A stretch of DNA of 64,000 nucleotides, from positions 1 through 64,000 of the forward strand of contig JACJYC010000018.1 in assembly GCA_020636325.1 (NCBI GenBank). The letters run 5' to 3'. This document shows positions 52,089-60,879 of the stretch, in pieces. This DNA is from Lewinellaceae bacterium (lineage in GTDB: Bacteria > Bacteroidota > Bacteroidia > Chitinophagales > Saprospiraceae). A program made the translations under genes and the position numbers. A model generated the notes under the pieces. It saw only the letters and a program-made list of their open reading frames with translations, did no database searches and was not told where the DNA came from. The first letter of the stretch is position 1, and the number at the start of each line of letters is the position of its first letter.

Positions 52089-54548
52089 ATGAAAAATCAC
52101 CGGCAATTTTTAGTAACAATCGCTGCTCTCTTTGTTTTTTTTAGCCTTTCCGCTCAATCCGGCCTGATCAAGGGCCAGATCCTCGACAAGAACAACGAAC
52201 AAGCCCTCGGTTACGCTACCATCAGCCTCTATACCAAATCCGACAGCGCGCTGGTCAACGGCGCAACCACCGATGATCAGGGCGTATTCACCATGAATGC
52301 CGACCAGGGCAGTTATTACGCCGTAGTCAGTTTCATTTCCTACAAAAACCTCAATATCCCGGATATCGAGGTCACCGGTAAAAGCGCCACCGTCGACCTG
52401 GGGAAGATCTTCCTGGTTTCCGACGCCACCGTCCTGGCGGAAGTGGAAGTCCGGGCGGAAAAAAGCGTCATGCAGATGTCCCTCGACAAAAGGATCTTCA
52501 ACGTCGGGAAAGACCTGGCCAACAGCGGCGGCACGGCAGCCGAAGTGCTGGATAACGTACCCTCGGTGGTGGTCGATGTGGAAGGCAACGTCAGCCTTCG
52601 CGGCAGCGGCAATGTCCGCATCCTCATCAACGGCAAACCGTCCGGCCTGGTCGGCATCAGCGACGCCAACGGCCTGCGCAACCTGCCCGCCAACCTGATC
52701 GAACGGGTGGAAGTGGTGACCAACCCCAGCGCACGCTACGAAGCCGAAGGCATGGCCGGCATCATCAACATCATCCTCAAGAAAGAAACCAACCAGGGCC
52801 TCAACGGCTCGGTCGACCTGAACGCAGGCTGGCCCAACCGCTACGGCGGGGCCGTCAACCTGAACTACCGCTACAAGGGCCTCAACCTATTCGGCAGCTA
52901 CGGCGCCAACTACCGGAAAAGCCCGGGCCGGGGTTCCAGCTACCAGGAATTCGTGAAGAACGATACGACTTTCATCACCGAAACCGAAAATAATCGCAAG
53001 CGCGGCGGTTTGTCCCACAATTTCCGCGGCGGCATGGACTTCTATTTCAACGAAAAAACCGTCCTGACCGGATCCATCAATTACCGGATCAGCGATGAGG
53101 ACAACTATACCCAAAACGAATACCGCGACTACCTCCAGAACCTGGGCAACCTCCAAAGCATCACCGTCCGCCGCGACGATGAAGCCGAGGACGAGACCAA
53201 CCTGGAATACGCCCTGACCTTCCGCAAGCAGTTCCAGCGGGACGGCCACGAGCTGGTCGCCGATTTCCGGTATCAAAAAAATGTAGACGAAGAGAATTCC
53301 AATATCAGCGAAAAATACTTCACGCCTGAATTCGATGAGTCGGGCGCCCCCAATCTGTTGCAGCGCTCCGGCAATACGGAACGGCCGAAAGAGATGATTG
53401 CGCAGATCGATTATGTGCACCCGTTCGGCAAGGAAGGCAAATTCGAAGCCGGCCTCCGGTCCTCCATCCGCAAAATCCGGAACGACTATCTCGTGGAAGA
53501 ATTCGACAATTCGGAGTGGGTATCCCTGCCGGGACTGAGCAACGAATTCGAATACGACGAGAACATCCACGCCGGCTACCTGATCTGGGGCAACAAGTGG
53601 GGTAAATTCTCCGTACAGGGCGGCCTCAGGGCCGAGTTGTCGGACATCAGCACCCGCCTCATCCAGACCAGCGAGGTCAACGACCGCAATTATTTCAACC
53701 TGGTGCCCAGCGCACACGTATCCTATGACCTGCCGGCCAACAACGCCGTACAGATCAGCTACAGCCGCCGCCTCAGCCGCCCGCGGTTCTGGGACCTGAA
53801 CCCGTTCTTCTCCTACAGCGACGCGCGGAACTTCCGCAGCGGCAACCCGAACCTGAACCCGGAATACACCAACTCCTTTGAGATCGGGCACCTGAAATAC
53901 TGGGATAATGCCTCGTTGAGCTCCTCGATCTATTACCGTCATACCGACGGACAAATCGACCGCATCCAGACCCTGGACGATAACGGCAACACCATCTGGT
54001 CGCCGCAAAACCTGGCCACGGAGGATTCCTACGGCCTGGAATTCACCTTCTCCATGAATCCGGTCAAGAACTGGGATGTGGACGGTTCGTTCAACTTCTT
54101 CCGCGCCATCACCGACGGCGGCAACATCAATCCGGACCTGTACAGCGATACCTACTCGATGTTCACCCGGTTGAATACCAAGGTGAAGCTCTTCAAGTCG
54201 GTAGATGCCCAGTTGCGGGGGAATTACCGGGCGCCCCGGGCTACCACCCAGGGCCGTTCAAAAGGATCATTCTACACCGACCTGGCCATGAGCAAGGACG
54301 TATTCGGCACGGCTGGTACGCTTACCCTCAGCGTCCGGGATATTTTCAACTCCAACCGGCACCGCTACATCACCGAAGGTCTGAACTTCTATCGCGAAGG
54401 CGACTTCCAGTGGCGCGCCCGGCAGATCATGCTGTCGTTCAATTACCGCATCAACCAGCAAAAGAAAAAGCAGCGCGGCGAGCGCGGCGAAGGCGGTGAC
54501 TTCGAAGGCGGCGGCGACGACTTCAATATGAGCCCCAATAAAAAGTAA
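52089..54548 (+). CDS. TonB-dependent-receptor-like outer-membrane protein
   Basis: An 819-residue outer-membrane protein. Signal peptide 1-23 (ending SLSAQ), a carboxypeptidase-regulatory-like domain (about 26-110, GLIKGQILDKNNEQALGYAT), a plug domain (about 115-225, VLDNVPSVVVDVEGNVSLRG; IERVEVVTNPSARYEAEGMA) and a large barrel of the OMP_b-brl_3 type to the end. A Gly/Glu-rich tail (RGERGEGGDFEGGGDD) follows the barrel, an odd feature. It is not paired with SusD. Promoter with the 11-bp repeats suggests control by the adjacent two-component system. Ligand unknown. Confidence 0.88.
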   Translation: MKNHRQFLVTIAALFVFFSLSAQSGLIKGQILDKNNEQALGYATISLYTKSDSALVNGATTDDQGVFTMNADQGSYYAVVSFISYKNLNIPDIEVTGKSATVDLGKIFLVSDATVLAEVEVRAEKSVMQMSLDKRIFNVGKDLANSGGTAAEVLDNVPSVVVDVEGNVSLRGSGNVRILINGKPSGLVGISDANGLRNLPANLIERVEVVTNPSARYEAEGMAGIINIILKKETNQGLNGSVDLNAGWPNRYGGAVNLNYRYKGLNLFGSYGANYRKSPGRGSSYQEFVKNDTTFITETENNRKRGGLSHNFRGGMDFYFNEKTVLTGSINYRISDEDNYTQNEYRDYLQNLGNLQSITVRRDDEAEDETNLEYALTFRKQFQRDGHELVADFRYQKNVDEENSNISEKYFTPEFDESGAPNLLQRSGNTERPKEMIAQIDYVHPFGKEGKFEAGLRSSIRKIRNDYLVEEFDNSEWVSLPGLSNEFEYDENIHAGYLIWGNKWGKFSVQGGLRAELSDISTRLIQTSEVNDRNYFNLVPSAHVSYDLPANNAVQISYSRRLSRPRFWDLNPFFSYSDARNFRSGNPNLNPEYTNSFEIGHLKYWDNASLSSSIYYRHTDGQIDRIQTLDDNGNTIWSPQNLATEDSYGLEFTFSMNPVKNWDVDGSFNFFRAITDGGNINPDLYSDTYSMFTRLNTKVKLFKSVDAQLRGNYRAPRATTQGRSKGSFYTDLAMSKDVFGTAGTLTLSVRDIFNSNRHRYITEGLNFYREGDFQWRARQIMLSFNYRINQQKKKQRGERGEGGDFEGGGDDFNMSPNKK

Positions 54549-54576
54549 TTTTTTTTGGAAAAACTGCCAAGATTCT

Positions 54577-54610
54577 GCCCGTCCGGTCTTGATCGGACGG
54601 GCTTTTTTTT
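54577..54610 (+). terminator. Rho-independent terminator of the receptor-like gene
   Basis: GCCCGTCCG (54577-54585) pairs with CGGACGGGC (54594-54602), 8-base loop, followed by eight T. A textbook intrinsic terminator. Confidence 0.85.
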
Positions 54611-54623
54611 GGATTCGAAAATC

Positions 54624-54735
54624 GGCTTCTCAATCCCGGCTCTACCGCGGCTTAAGAATCTGCGCCTGGTCACTTTCCGAAAATCGGCTTCTCAATCCCG
54701 GCTCTCCCAAAGGTCGAACCTGGGCTTAAGAATCC
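54624..54735 (-). repeat. Two inverted copies of the GATTCTTAAGCC repeat
   Basis: GGCTTCTCAATCCCGGCTCT at 54624 and at 54687 each lead to CTTAAGAATC (54651-54660 and 54724-54733). The second copy covers the stop codon of the ACMSD-like gene (minus-strand GAT TCT TAA GCC). Related to 29494-29561. Confidence 0.8.
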
Positions 54736-55721
54736 AGGCCGAGCCACCGCAGGGTGTTCCCCGAATAGATCCCTGCCTTCACGGCATCGTCCAGGTCCAT
54801 TTCCTCAATGAAGGCGCCGATCTCCAGGTCGCCCAGCGGGAACGGGTAATCAGACCCCAGGCACACCTTGTCGGCGCCGGCGGTATCCAGGATATATTGC
54901 AGCATTTTGGCGTCGTGGGTGATGCAGTCGACCCAGAAACGGCCGAGGTAATCCGTCGGCGGTACCGGGTTGTCGACGGCTACGAGGTCGGGGCGGCAGT
55001 TGAAGCCGTGTTGGACCCGACCGATGGTGGGCAGGAAGGACCCGCCGGCGTGGGCAAAACAGGTGCGCAGCTTCGGGAGCCGTTCAAATACGCCGCCGAA
55101 GATCATGCTGCAGATAGCGCGCGACGTTTCCGCCGGCATGCCCACCAGCCAGGGGAGCCAATAGCGCTGCATCTCCGAGAAGCCCATCATGTTCCAGGGG
55201 TGGACGAACAGGGCCAGGTCCAGTTCCTGCAAAGCCTCGAAAATGGGAAAAAACACGGGCTCCGACAGGTTCAGGCCGTTGATATTGGAACCGATCTGGA
55301 TGCCGAGCAGGCCGATCTCCCTGATGCGTTCCAACTCCTGGACAGCCAGTTTGGCATCCTGCATCGGCACGGTCCCGAGGCCCATGTAATGCGCCGGGTA
55401 ATCCGCAACCAATTGGGCGATATGGTCGTTGAGGAACCGGGACAACTCCAGGCAATCCTTGGGTTTGGCCCAATAGGAGAACATCACGGGGATGGTGCAC
55501 ACGACCTGCACCTGGGTATTGAAACGGGCATACTCCTCGATCCGCTCGCGGGCATCCCAGCAATTGGCGAGGATCTCCCGGAACGGCTGGTCGCCCTTCA
55601 TCATCCAGGCCCGGCCGGGCGCGTGGTGGTGCAGTTTGATGAAATCCCCGTACCCGAATTTTTCCGCGAAGTTGGGAAGGTGATCGGGGATGATATGGGT
55701 ATGCATGTCGATCCTGGTCAT
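54726..55721 (-). CDS. ACMSD-like amino-carboxymuconate-semialdehyde decarboxylase
   Basis: A 331-residue amidohydrolase-superfamily decarboxylase. Metal ligands and active-site residues line up with ACMSD: His7 and His9 (RIDMHTHI), His174 (FVHPWNMMG), His224 (CFAHAGGSF) and Asp291 (GSDYPFPLG). Family blocks TIGRVQHGFNCRPDLVAVDN and VPMQDAKLAVQELERI are present. ACMSD removes the carboxylate of 2-amino-3-carboxymuconate-6-semialdehyde in kynurenine/tryptophan breakdown. None of the other kynurenine genes lie in the window. It could also be a related decarboxylase (gamma-resorcylate-type), less likely given the motifs. Stop codon lies in a dispersed repeat. Confidence 0.85.
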   Translation of the reverse strand: MTRIDMHTHIIPDHLPNFAEKFGYGDFIKLHHHAPGRAWMMKGDQPFREILANCWDARERIEEYARFNTQVQVVCTIPVMFSYWAKPKDCLELSRFLNDHIAQLVADYPAHYMGLGTVPMQDAKLAVQELERIREIGLLGIQIGSNINGLNLSEPVFFPIFEALQELDLALFVHPWNMMGFSEMQRYWLPWLVGMPAETSRAICSMIFGGVFERLPKLRTCFAHAGGSFLPTIGRVQHGFNCRPDLVAVDNPVPPTDYLGRFWVDCITHDAKMLQYILDTAGADKVCLGSDYPFPLGDLEIGAFIEEMDLDDAVKAGIYSGNTLRWLGLDS

Positions 55722-55804
55722 GGCAGCAATGATTTTTTGACGCCCTCAAAGGTAACAGATCAACCGGTAAAGGGAAGATCAACCTGCCGATTCCCGGAAT
55801 TTGT

Positions 55805-55812
55805 TAATTTTG
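55805..55812 (+). promoter_or_regulatory. Bacteroidota -7 box for the DUF1080 gene
   Basis: TAATTTTG, exact match to TAnnTTTG, 19 bases before the ATG at 55831. Confidence 0.55.
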
Positions 55813-55830
55813 GTTCAAAACCGATACACC

Positions 55831-56706
55831 ATGTCCCGCAACACCTTACCCGTTTTAGCCGTTCTGGCCATCCTCCTCTATTCCCATTGTAAGACAGCTC
55901 AACCGGAGGCGCCCTGGACCGACCTGTTCAACGGCGCCGACCTGCAAGGCTGGGATACCTACCTGGGGCCGAAGTTCATTGTCCGGGACACAGGCGGCGT
56001 CCGTCAGGATAGTGTCCCGGTCGGCTTGAATACGGACCCTGACGGCGTTTTTTCGGTGGTTTCCGTAGACGATGAGCCGGCCATCCGCATTTCCGGTACC
56101 GGATTCGGCGGGATCTCCACCACCGGGGAGTTCGAAAATTACCATTTGCGATTGCAGTTCAAATGGGGGCAGCTCAAATCCCCGCCGCGCGATCAGGGCA
56201 AGATGGACAGCGGGGTATTGTACCACGCCGTCGGTCCGCATGGCGCCGATTACGGATACTGGATGCGCTCCCAGGAGTTCCAGATCCAGGAAGGGGATTG
56301 CGCCGATTATTGGGGCGTTGCCGGCGGCCTGTTCGATATACCGGCCACGTTGAACGCCGACAGCGCCTGGGTGTACGACCCGAAAGGGCAACTGCAGACC
56401 TTCAGCGCAGACGGCCCCAACGGCCGACATTGCATCAAAAACCCGGATACCGAAAAACCGACCGGCGAATGGAACACCATCGACCTGTATTGCAGCGGCG
56501 ATACGGCGGTCCATATGGTGAACGGCGTCGTCAATATGGTGCTCTACCGCTCACGGCAATCGGATGAGGGCCGGGAAACACCCCTGGTACGCGGCAAGAT
56601 CCAGCTGCAATCGGAAGGCGCCGAAGTGTATTACCGGCGGATACAGGTACAGGCTATTGAGCGGCTGCCGGCGGGGTTGGGGGGAATTGAGGAATCGAAA
56701 AATTGA
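55831..56706 (+). CDS. DUF1080 (3-keto-disaccharide hydrolase-like) lipoprotein
   Basis: A 291-residue secreted protein. The ATG at 55831 gives a signal with lipobox LYSHC. The concanavalin-like DUF1080 fold (PF06439) covers about 25-285: WTDLFNGADLQGWDTY, GISTTGEFENYHLRLQFKWG, DSGVLYHAVGPHGA, EFQIQEGDCADYWG, GEWNTIDLYCSGDTAVHMVN, GKIQLQSEGAEVYYRRIQVQ. Family members have been annotated as 3-keto-disaccharide hydrolases in sugar breakdown; the reaction here is not proved. The stop is within a GATTAAG word array. Confidence 0.85.
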   Translation: MSRNTLPVLAVLAILLYSHCKTAQPEAPWTDLFNGADLQGWDTYLGPKFIVRDTGGVRQDSVPVGLNTDPDGVFSVVSVDDEPAIRISGTGFGGISTTGEFENYHLRLQFKWGQLKSPPRDQGKMDSGVLYHAVGPHGADYGYWMRSQEFQIQEGDCADYWGVAGGLFDIPATLNADSAWVYDPKGQLQTFSADGPNGRHCIKNPDTEKPTGEWNTIDLYCSGDTAVHMVNGVVNMVLYRSRQSDEGRETPLVRGKIQLQSEGAEVYYRRIQVQAIERLPAGLGGIEESKN

Positions 56707-56800
56707 ACCGATTAAGCCGATTAAGTCGAATGAATCGATTAAGTTGACCAACCGACGGACGCCCAAAATCGAATCAACGAATCAACAAATAAACAAACAG
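56694..56800 (+). repeat. CCGATTAAG/GAATCAACGAATC word array
   Basis: From the last codons of the DUF1080 gene: AATCGAAAAATTGAACC, CCGATTAAGCCGATTAAG, GAATCGATTAAG, then AATCGAATCAACGAATCAAC. The stop TGA is part of the first words. Similar to 31920-32034 and 1590-1692. Confidence 0.8.
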
Positions 56801-56806
56801 AACACC

Positions 56807-59497
56807 TCATTTCTTCCACCCCACAATCCCGGTAAACTTCCCCTGCTTGCTCACCGAAAAACCGCCGCTCTGCACGGTCACGGTATATTCCCCGGGGTCT
56901 GCCAACGGGGCCCGCCAGCGCGGACCGGCCTTGCGCATATTCCAGAACCCCGCATTCAGGCCTTTATGAGCGGTCATTTCCCATTCATTGACGGTTTGAC
57001 CTGCCGCGTCCGCGATCCGGATCCGGACTTTGGCGGTCGGTTCTTCCTTCAGGAAAAAATAGACGGTCATGCCGTTGGGTTCGTTGGGAATCATCAGGTG
57101 ACGGTCGCCGTAGAGCTGGTAATTGGCGCCCAGCGCCCCTTCCCGGCGCCAGGGTTTGGGTTCGATGTCGAACAGGTAGAGGTCCTTTCCCAGGATGTTG
57201 TTCTTCCATTCCTGGAGCGGCGATATATCCGCAATAAAAATGCTGCGGCCGTAAGTGCCCGCAACCAGGTCATTTTCGCGGGGATGAACCACCAGGTCGT
57301 GGACCGGCACGGTCGGCATATTGTTTTTGAACGGTTGCCAGGACTTGCCGCCGGTCAGGGAGAGGTACACGCCCCGATCGTTCCCCAGGAACAGCAGGTG
57401 CGGATTTTTGGGGTCCTCGGCGATGACATTCACCGGGGCATCCGGCAGGCCCCTGGCGATGAGCGTCCAGGTGCGTCCGAAATCGGTGGTCTGGAACACG
57501 TAGGGTTTGAAATCGTCATTCCGGAAACCATTCTTGCAGACATAGGCCGTACCGGCGCTGTGACGGGAGGCGCACACCCGGCTCACCCACCGGCCTTCGG
57601 GGCCGCCTGCATTGGCGACGGCACTCGTCATGTCCCGCCAGTCGGCCCCGAAATCGGTGGTCAGCCAGACCTTGCCGTCGTCGGTGCCGACCCAGATCAC
57701 GCCCGCCTGCACCGGCGACTCGGAGATGGTGGTGATGGTACAGAACTGGATATGCCCTTGCCCGTTGATCCGGTCGGGGTTGTTGGTGGTCAGGTCGGGG
57801 CTGATGGGTTGCCAGTGGTCGCCCTGGTCGAGCGAACGCAGCAGGACTTCCGCTCCTGTGTAGATGATCCGGCTGTTGTGGGGTGAGATGTGGATGGGCG
57901 GCGTCCAGTTCCAGCGATAGGGCGCCTCTCCCCTATTCCGTTGCGGCTCGATGGGTACCCGGTCGCCGGTCCATTGGTCGAGGCGGTGGTGGTCGCCGAA
58001 CTGGGTGTTGTTGTACACCCAGCGGTTGTTTTCGGGGTCTACCTGGTTGTACATCCCGTCGCCGTTGCCGACCGGCGTCCAGTTTTCCAGGGTGATCAAC
58101 CCGGACCAGGCGTTGGAGGGTCCTTTCCAGGAATCGTGGTCCTGAAGGCCGGCGTAAACGTTGTAGGGTTCGTCCGTATCCACACCCAGTGCGTACACCT
58201 CGCCCACGGGCAGGTTGTCGTAATGATCGCAGGTCTTGCCGCCGTCGTAACTGATGTGGATGCCGCCGTCGGAGCCGATGATGACCCGTTGGGAGTTTTG
58301 CGGGTCCACCCAGGCGGTACGCACGTCGCCGAAGGCGCTGCCGAAAACCTTGGTGGTGTCGGTCCATTCGACACCGTGCCAGGTCAGGCCGCCGTCAGTT
58401 GTGCTTTGCAGATTCAGGCCGGTGACGTAGACGGTCTTGTCGTTGTTGGGATCAACCCGCAGCGTGTTGAAGGAATAGGCCGCCTTGCCGCCGACATTGT
58501 CCTCCGGGCGGTTCATTTTGCGCCAGGTCTTTCCGCTGTCGTCGCTGCGGTAAACCTCCCCGCCGATCGGGCGCGGCTTTGATTCGATATTCCTGCGGCT
58601 TTCCTGTTCGATCTCGGAGGGCAGAGGGTCCCGGAGGTTCACATTTTCAATTACGGCGTACACTACATTGGGTTTGGTCCGGCAAATGTCGACCCCGATC
58701 CGGCCGATGTTGCCGGTGGGCAGTCCGCCGCCGAGCCGGGTCCATTTTTTGCCGCCGTCGGTCGTTTTATAGATGCCGCTTTGCGGTCCGCCGGCGACAA
58801 ACGTCCAGGGGTAGCGGTACTTCTCGTAGGTTGCGGCGTAGAGGATGTCCGGTTTGGCGGGGTGAACGGCCATATCCACCACGCCGGTATTTTCGTTGAT
58901 GTAGAGGACTTTGTGCCAGGTTTTGCCGCCGTCGGTCGTTTTGAAAACGCCCCGTTCTTCGTTGGGGGTGAAAAGGTGTCCCATAGCAGCTACATACACA
59001 ATGTCCGGATTTTTGGGATGAATGATGATCTTGCCGATATGATGGCTTTCGGGGAGGCCGCAATGCGTCCAGGTCTTGCCGCCGTCGGTGGATTTGTAGA
59101 CCCCGTTGCCGGCGTAGGAGCTGCGGGCGTAATACGAATCGCCGGTCCCGAGCCATACGATATCCGGATTGGATGGCGCGACGGCCACGGCGCCGAGTGC
59201 GTGGACATCCGGTTGGTGGAAAACGGATGCCCAGCTTGAGCCGTTGTTGACGGTTTTATACAGGCCGCCGTTGCGGGTAGCCGCGTACAGGGTGTACAGG
59301 TGCGCCTGCACCGGCGATTCCGGTACGGCCAGGTCGACGATCCACCCCCCTTGCCGGAAAGGGCCGATATTGCGCCAGGTCAGTTGACTGAGCACCTGAT
59401 CGGCAAAGGGATCCGGGGTTTGGGCGGTCAGGCCGGTTGCGAGCAGGAGGGAAAAAAGGATGGCGGCGGATCGGATTGATGGACGGTGGATGGGCAT
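56807..59497 (-). CDS. Secreted BNR/sortilin-like beta-propeller protein
   Basis: An 896-residue secreted protein. Signal peptide 1-25 (ending GLTAQ). Repeated Asp-box blades of the sortilin/VPS10-BNR type run about 40-780: GLYKTVNNGSSW, GVYKSTDGGKTW, GVFKTTDGGKTW, GIYKTTDGGKKW, EVYRSDDSGKTW, NLQSTTDGGLTW, GIHISYDGG, GKVWLTTDFGADW, YVFQTTDFGRTW, GVYLSLTGGKSW. A C-terminal domain (about 790-890) is beta-sandwich-like. Such proteins are often annotated as glycosyl hydrolases, but no catalytic set is visible; a binding role is equally possible. Stands alone, between repeat arrays. Confidence 0.8.
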   Translation of the reverse strand: MPIHRPSIRSAAILFSLLLATGLTAQTPDPFADQVLSQLTWRNIGPFRQGGWIVDLAVPESPVQAHLYTLYAATRNGGLYKTVNNGSSWASVFHQPDVHALGAVAVAPSNPDIVWLGTGDSYYARSSYAGNGVYKSTDGGKTWTHCGLPESHHIGKIIIHPKNPDIVYVAAMGHLFTPNEERGVFKTTDGGKTWHKVLYINENTGVVDMAVHPAKPDILYAATYEKYRYPWTFVAGGPQSGIYKTTDGGKKWTRLGGGLPTGNIGRIGVDICRTKPNVVYAVIENVNLRDPLPSEIEQESRRNIESKPRPIGGEVYRSDDSGKTWRKMNRPEDNVGGKAAYSFNTLRVDPNNDKTVYVTGLNLQSTTDGGLTWHGVEWTDTTKVFGSAFGDVRTAWVDPQNSQRVIIGSDGGIHISYDGGKTCDHYDNLPVGEVYALGVDTDEPYNVYAGLQDHDSWKGPSNAWSGLITLENWTPVGNGDGMYNQVDPENNRWVYNNTQFGDHHRLDQWTGDRVPIEPQRNRGEAPYRWNWTPPIHISPHNSRIIYTGAEVLLRSLDQGDHWQPISPDLTTNNPDRINGQGHIQFCTITTISESPVQAGVIWVGTDDGKVWLTTDFGADWRDMTSAVANAGGPEGRWVSRVCASRHSAGTAYVCKNGFRNDDFKPYVFQTTDFGRTWTLIARGLPDAPVNVIAEDPKNPHLLFLGNDRGVYLSLTGGKSWQPFKNNMPTVPVHDLVVHPRENDLVAGTYGRSIFIADISPLQEWKNNILGKDLYLFDIEPKPWRREGALGANYQLYGDRHLMIPNEPNGMTVYFFLKEEPTAKVRIRIADAAGQTVNEWEMTAHKGLNAGFWNMRKAGPRWRAPLADPGEYTVTVQSGGFSVSKQGKFTGIVGWKK

Positions 59498-59704
59498 GGT
59501 GGTTTATGATGGTTTATGATGGTTTATGGTGGTTGATGATGGTTTATGGTGGTTTGTGGTTGCTCCGCCCGCTATAGCCTTGGCGTAGGCGGGTTTATGG
59601 TTGTTGATTTTGGTTTGTGGTGGTTTATGATTGTTTATGTTGGTTTGTGGTTGCTCCGCCCGCCATAGCCTCGGCGTAGGCGGGTTGATGATGGTTTATT
59701 ATTG
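59498..59704 (-). repeat. TGGTTTATGATGG word array with two GC hairpin motifs
   Basis: Words TGGTTTATGATGG, TGGTTGATGATGG, TGGTTTGTGG repeat immediately upstream of the propeller start codon. Two embedded motifs GCTCCGCCCGCTATAGCCTT (59562) and GCTCCGCCCGCCATAGCCTC (59652), each followed by GGCGTAGGCGGG, can form hairpins and recur elsewhere in the window. Confidence 0.8.
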
Positions 59705-59840
59705 TTACGGGCGCAACAGAGACTGTTCAAAACAGTGTTTTCGCGCCAAGACGCAAAGACGCAAAGATCTGATTTTTAGCAAGCTGCGCATGCTAAAAAT
59801 CCGGTTGGCACAAAATGCTGAATAGTCACTATGAAAACGG

Positions 59841-59951
59841 AACAACAATAAACAAAAATAAACGACAAAGAACGAGAACAAACAACAATAAACCATAATC
59901 AACGACAAAGAACGAGAACAAACAACAATAAACGAGAACAAACAACAATTT
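59841..59951 (+). repeat. AACAACAATAAACGA word array
   Basis: AACAACAATAAAC, AACGACAAAGAACGAGAAC and AACAAACAACAAT words repeat. They are complementary in composition to the TGGTTTAT array at 59498. Confidence 0.75.
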
Positions 59952-60001
59952 ACCGGGAAAAACAAGTATAATAGTGGCCCAAAATGATCAAAACCAACAG
60001 C

Positions 60002-60754
60002 ATGAACCTGAAGAACAGAACAGCGATCGTCACCGGCGGCGGGCGGGATATCGGCCGGGCCATTTCCATCAAATTTGCTGAATTGGGTGCAAAGGTTGCC
60101 GTCAATTATTTCCACTCGCCGGAGCCGGCGGAAGAGACCGTGGAAATGATCCGCCAGGCCGGCGGGGAAGCGATCGCCATCCGGGCCGACCTGACCAAAT
60201 GGGACGATTGTTTTCGGTTGGTTGCGGAAACCAGAGCCGCTTTCGGGCCGCAGATCCATATCCTGGTGAACAACGCAGGCGGGCTGATCGCCCGCAGGAA
60301 GCTGGCCGATATGGATGAGGCATTCTGGGATGCGACTTTTGCCCTGAATGCCAAATCAACCTTCATGATGCAAAAGGCCGTTCTGGATTTCATGCCAGCA
60401 GGTGGGGCTGTCGTCAATATGGCTTCGCTTGCCGGCCGACAAGGCGGAGGCGACGGGGCTTCGGCATACGGCGCCTCTAAGGCCGCCGTTATGACCTTCA
60501 CCAGAGCTATGGCAAAAGAACTTGGACCGGCAGGAATTCGGGTCAACAGCGTGTGCCCTGGGTTGATCGACACCCTTTTTCACGATTTGAATACCGCACC
60601 TGAGGTCAGGCAGCGGATCGCTCATTCCACGCCGATCCCTCGGGAAGGCACGCCTGGAGAAGTAGCCAGTTTGGTGGCCTTTCTGGCGTCCGAGGAAGCC
60701 TCCTTCATCACCGGGGTAAATTATGATATCAACGGGGGGTTGTTGTTCTCGTAG
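60002..60754 (+). CDS. SDR-family oxidoreductase (FabG-like)
   Basis: A 250-residue short-chain dehydrogenase/reductase. Cofactor motif TGGGRDIG (11-18), a variant of TGxxxGIG with Asp at the usual Gly position; NNAGG (90-94); catalytic Ser142 (NMASLAG), Tyr156 and Lys160 (YGASK). C-terminal RVNSVCPGLIDT and FITGVNYDINGGLLF are typical. The ATG at 60002 fits MNLKNRTAIVTGGG; an earlier start at 59984 adds six residues. Substrate unknown; could be an acyl-carrier-protein reductase or alcohol dehydrogenase. Confidence 0.88.
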   Translation: MNLKNRTAIVTGGGRDIGRAISIKFAELGAKVAVNYFHSPEPAEETVEMIRQAGGEAIAIRADLTKWDDCFRLVAETRAAFGPQIHILVNNAGGLIARRKLADMDEAFWDATFALNAKSTFMMQKAVLDFMPAGGAVVNMASLAGRQGGGDGASAYGASKAAVMTFTRAMAKELGPAGIRVNSVCPGLIDTLFHDLNTAPEVRQRIAHSTPIPREGTPGEVASLVAFLASEEASFITGVNYDINGGLLFS

Positions 60755-60879
60755 AAGGCCTATTGGTACAACGAGGGCCGGCTGTTTCAAAAAAAAAAAA
60801 TAAAAAAAATTGGCTCCACGTGTTAAGAGGTTGACAGGTACTGACTCTATCTGTTCAAATTCATCAAAATCCTTTTAAC

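Larger units (their letters stand above)
59498..60001. other. Repeat-filled intergenic region
   Basis: No gene. It contains two word arrays in opposite senses: TGGTTTATGATGG at 59498-59704 and AACAACAATAAACGA at 59841-59951. Between them, at about 59750-59775, CGCCAAGACGCAAAGACGC is a further repeated phrase. No promoter box identified for the SDR gene. Confidence 0.6.

Noticed and set aside
60790..60812. Poly-A run as a terminator or slippery site
   Set aside because: The A-rich stretch has no preceding hairpin on the relevant strand and does not interrupt a gene.
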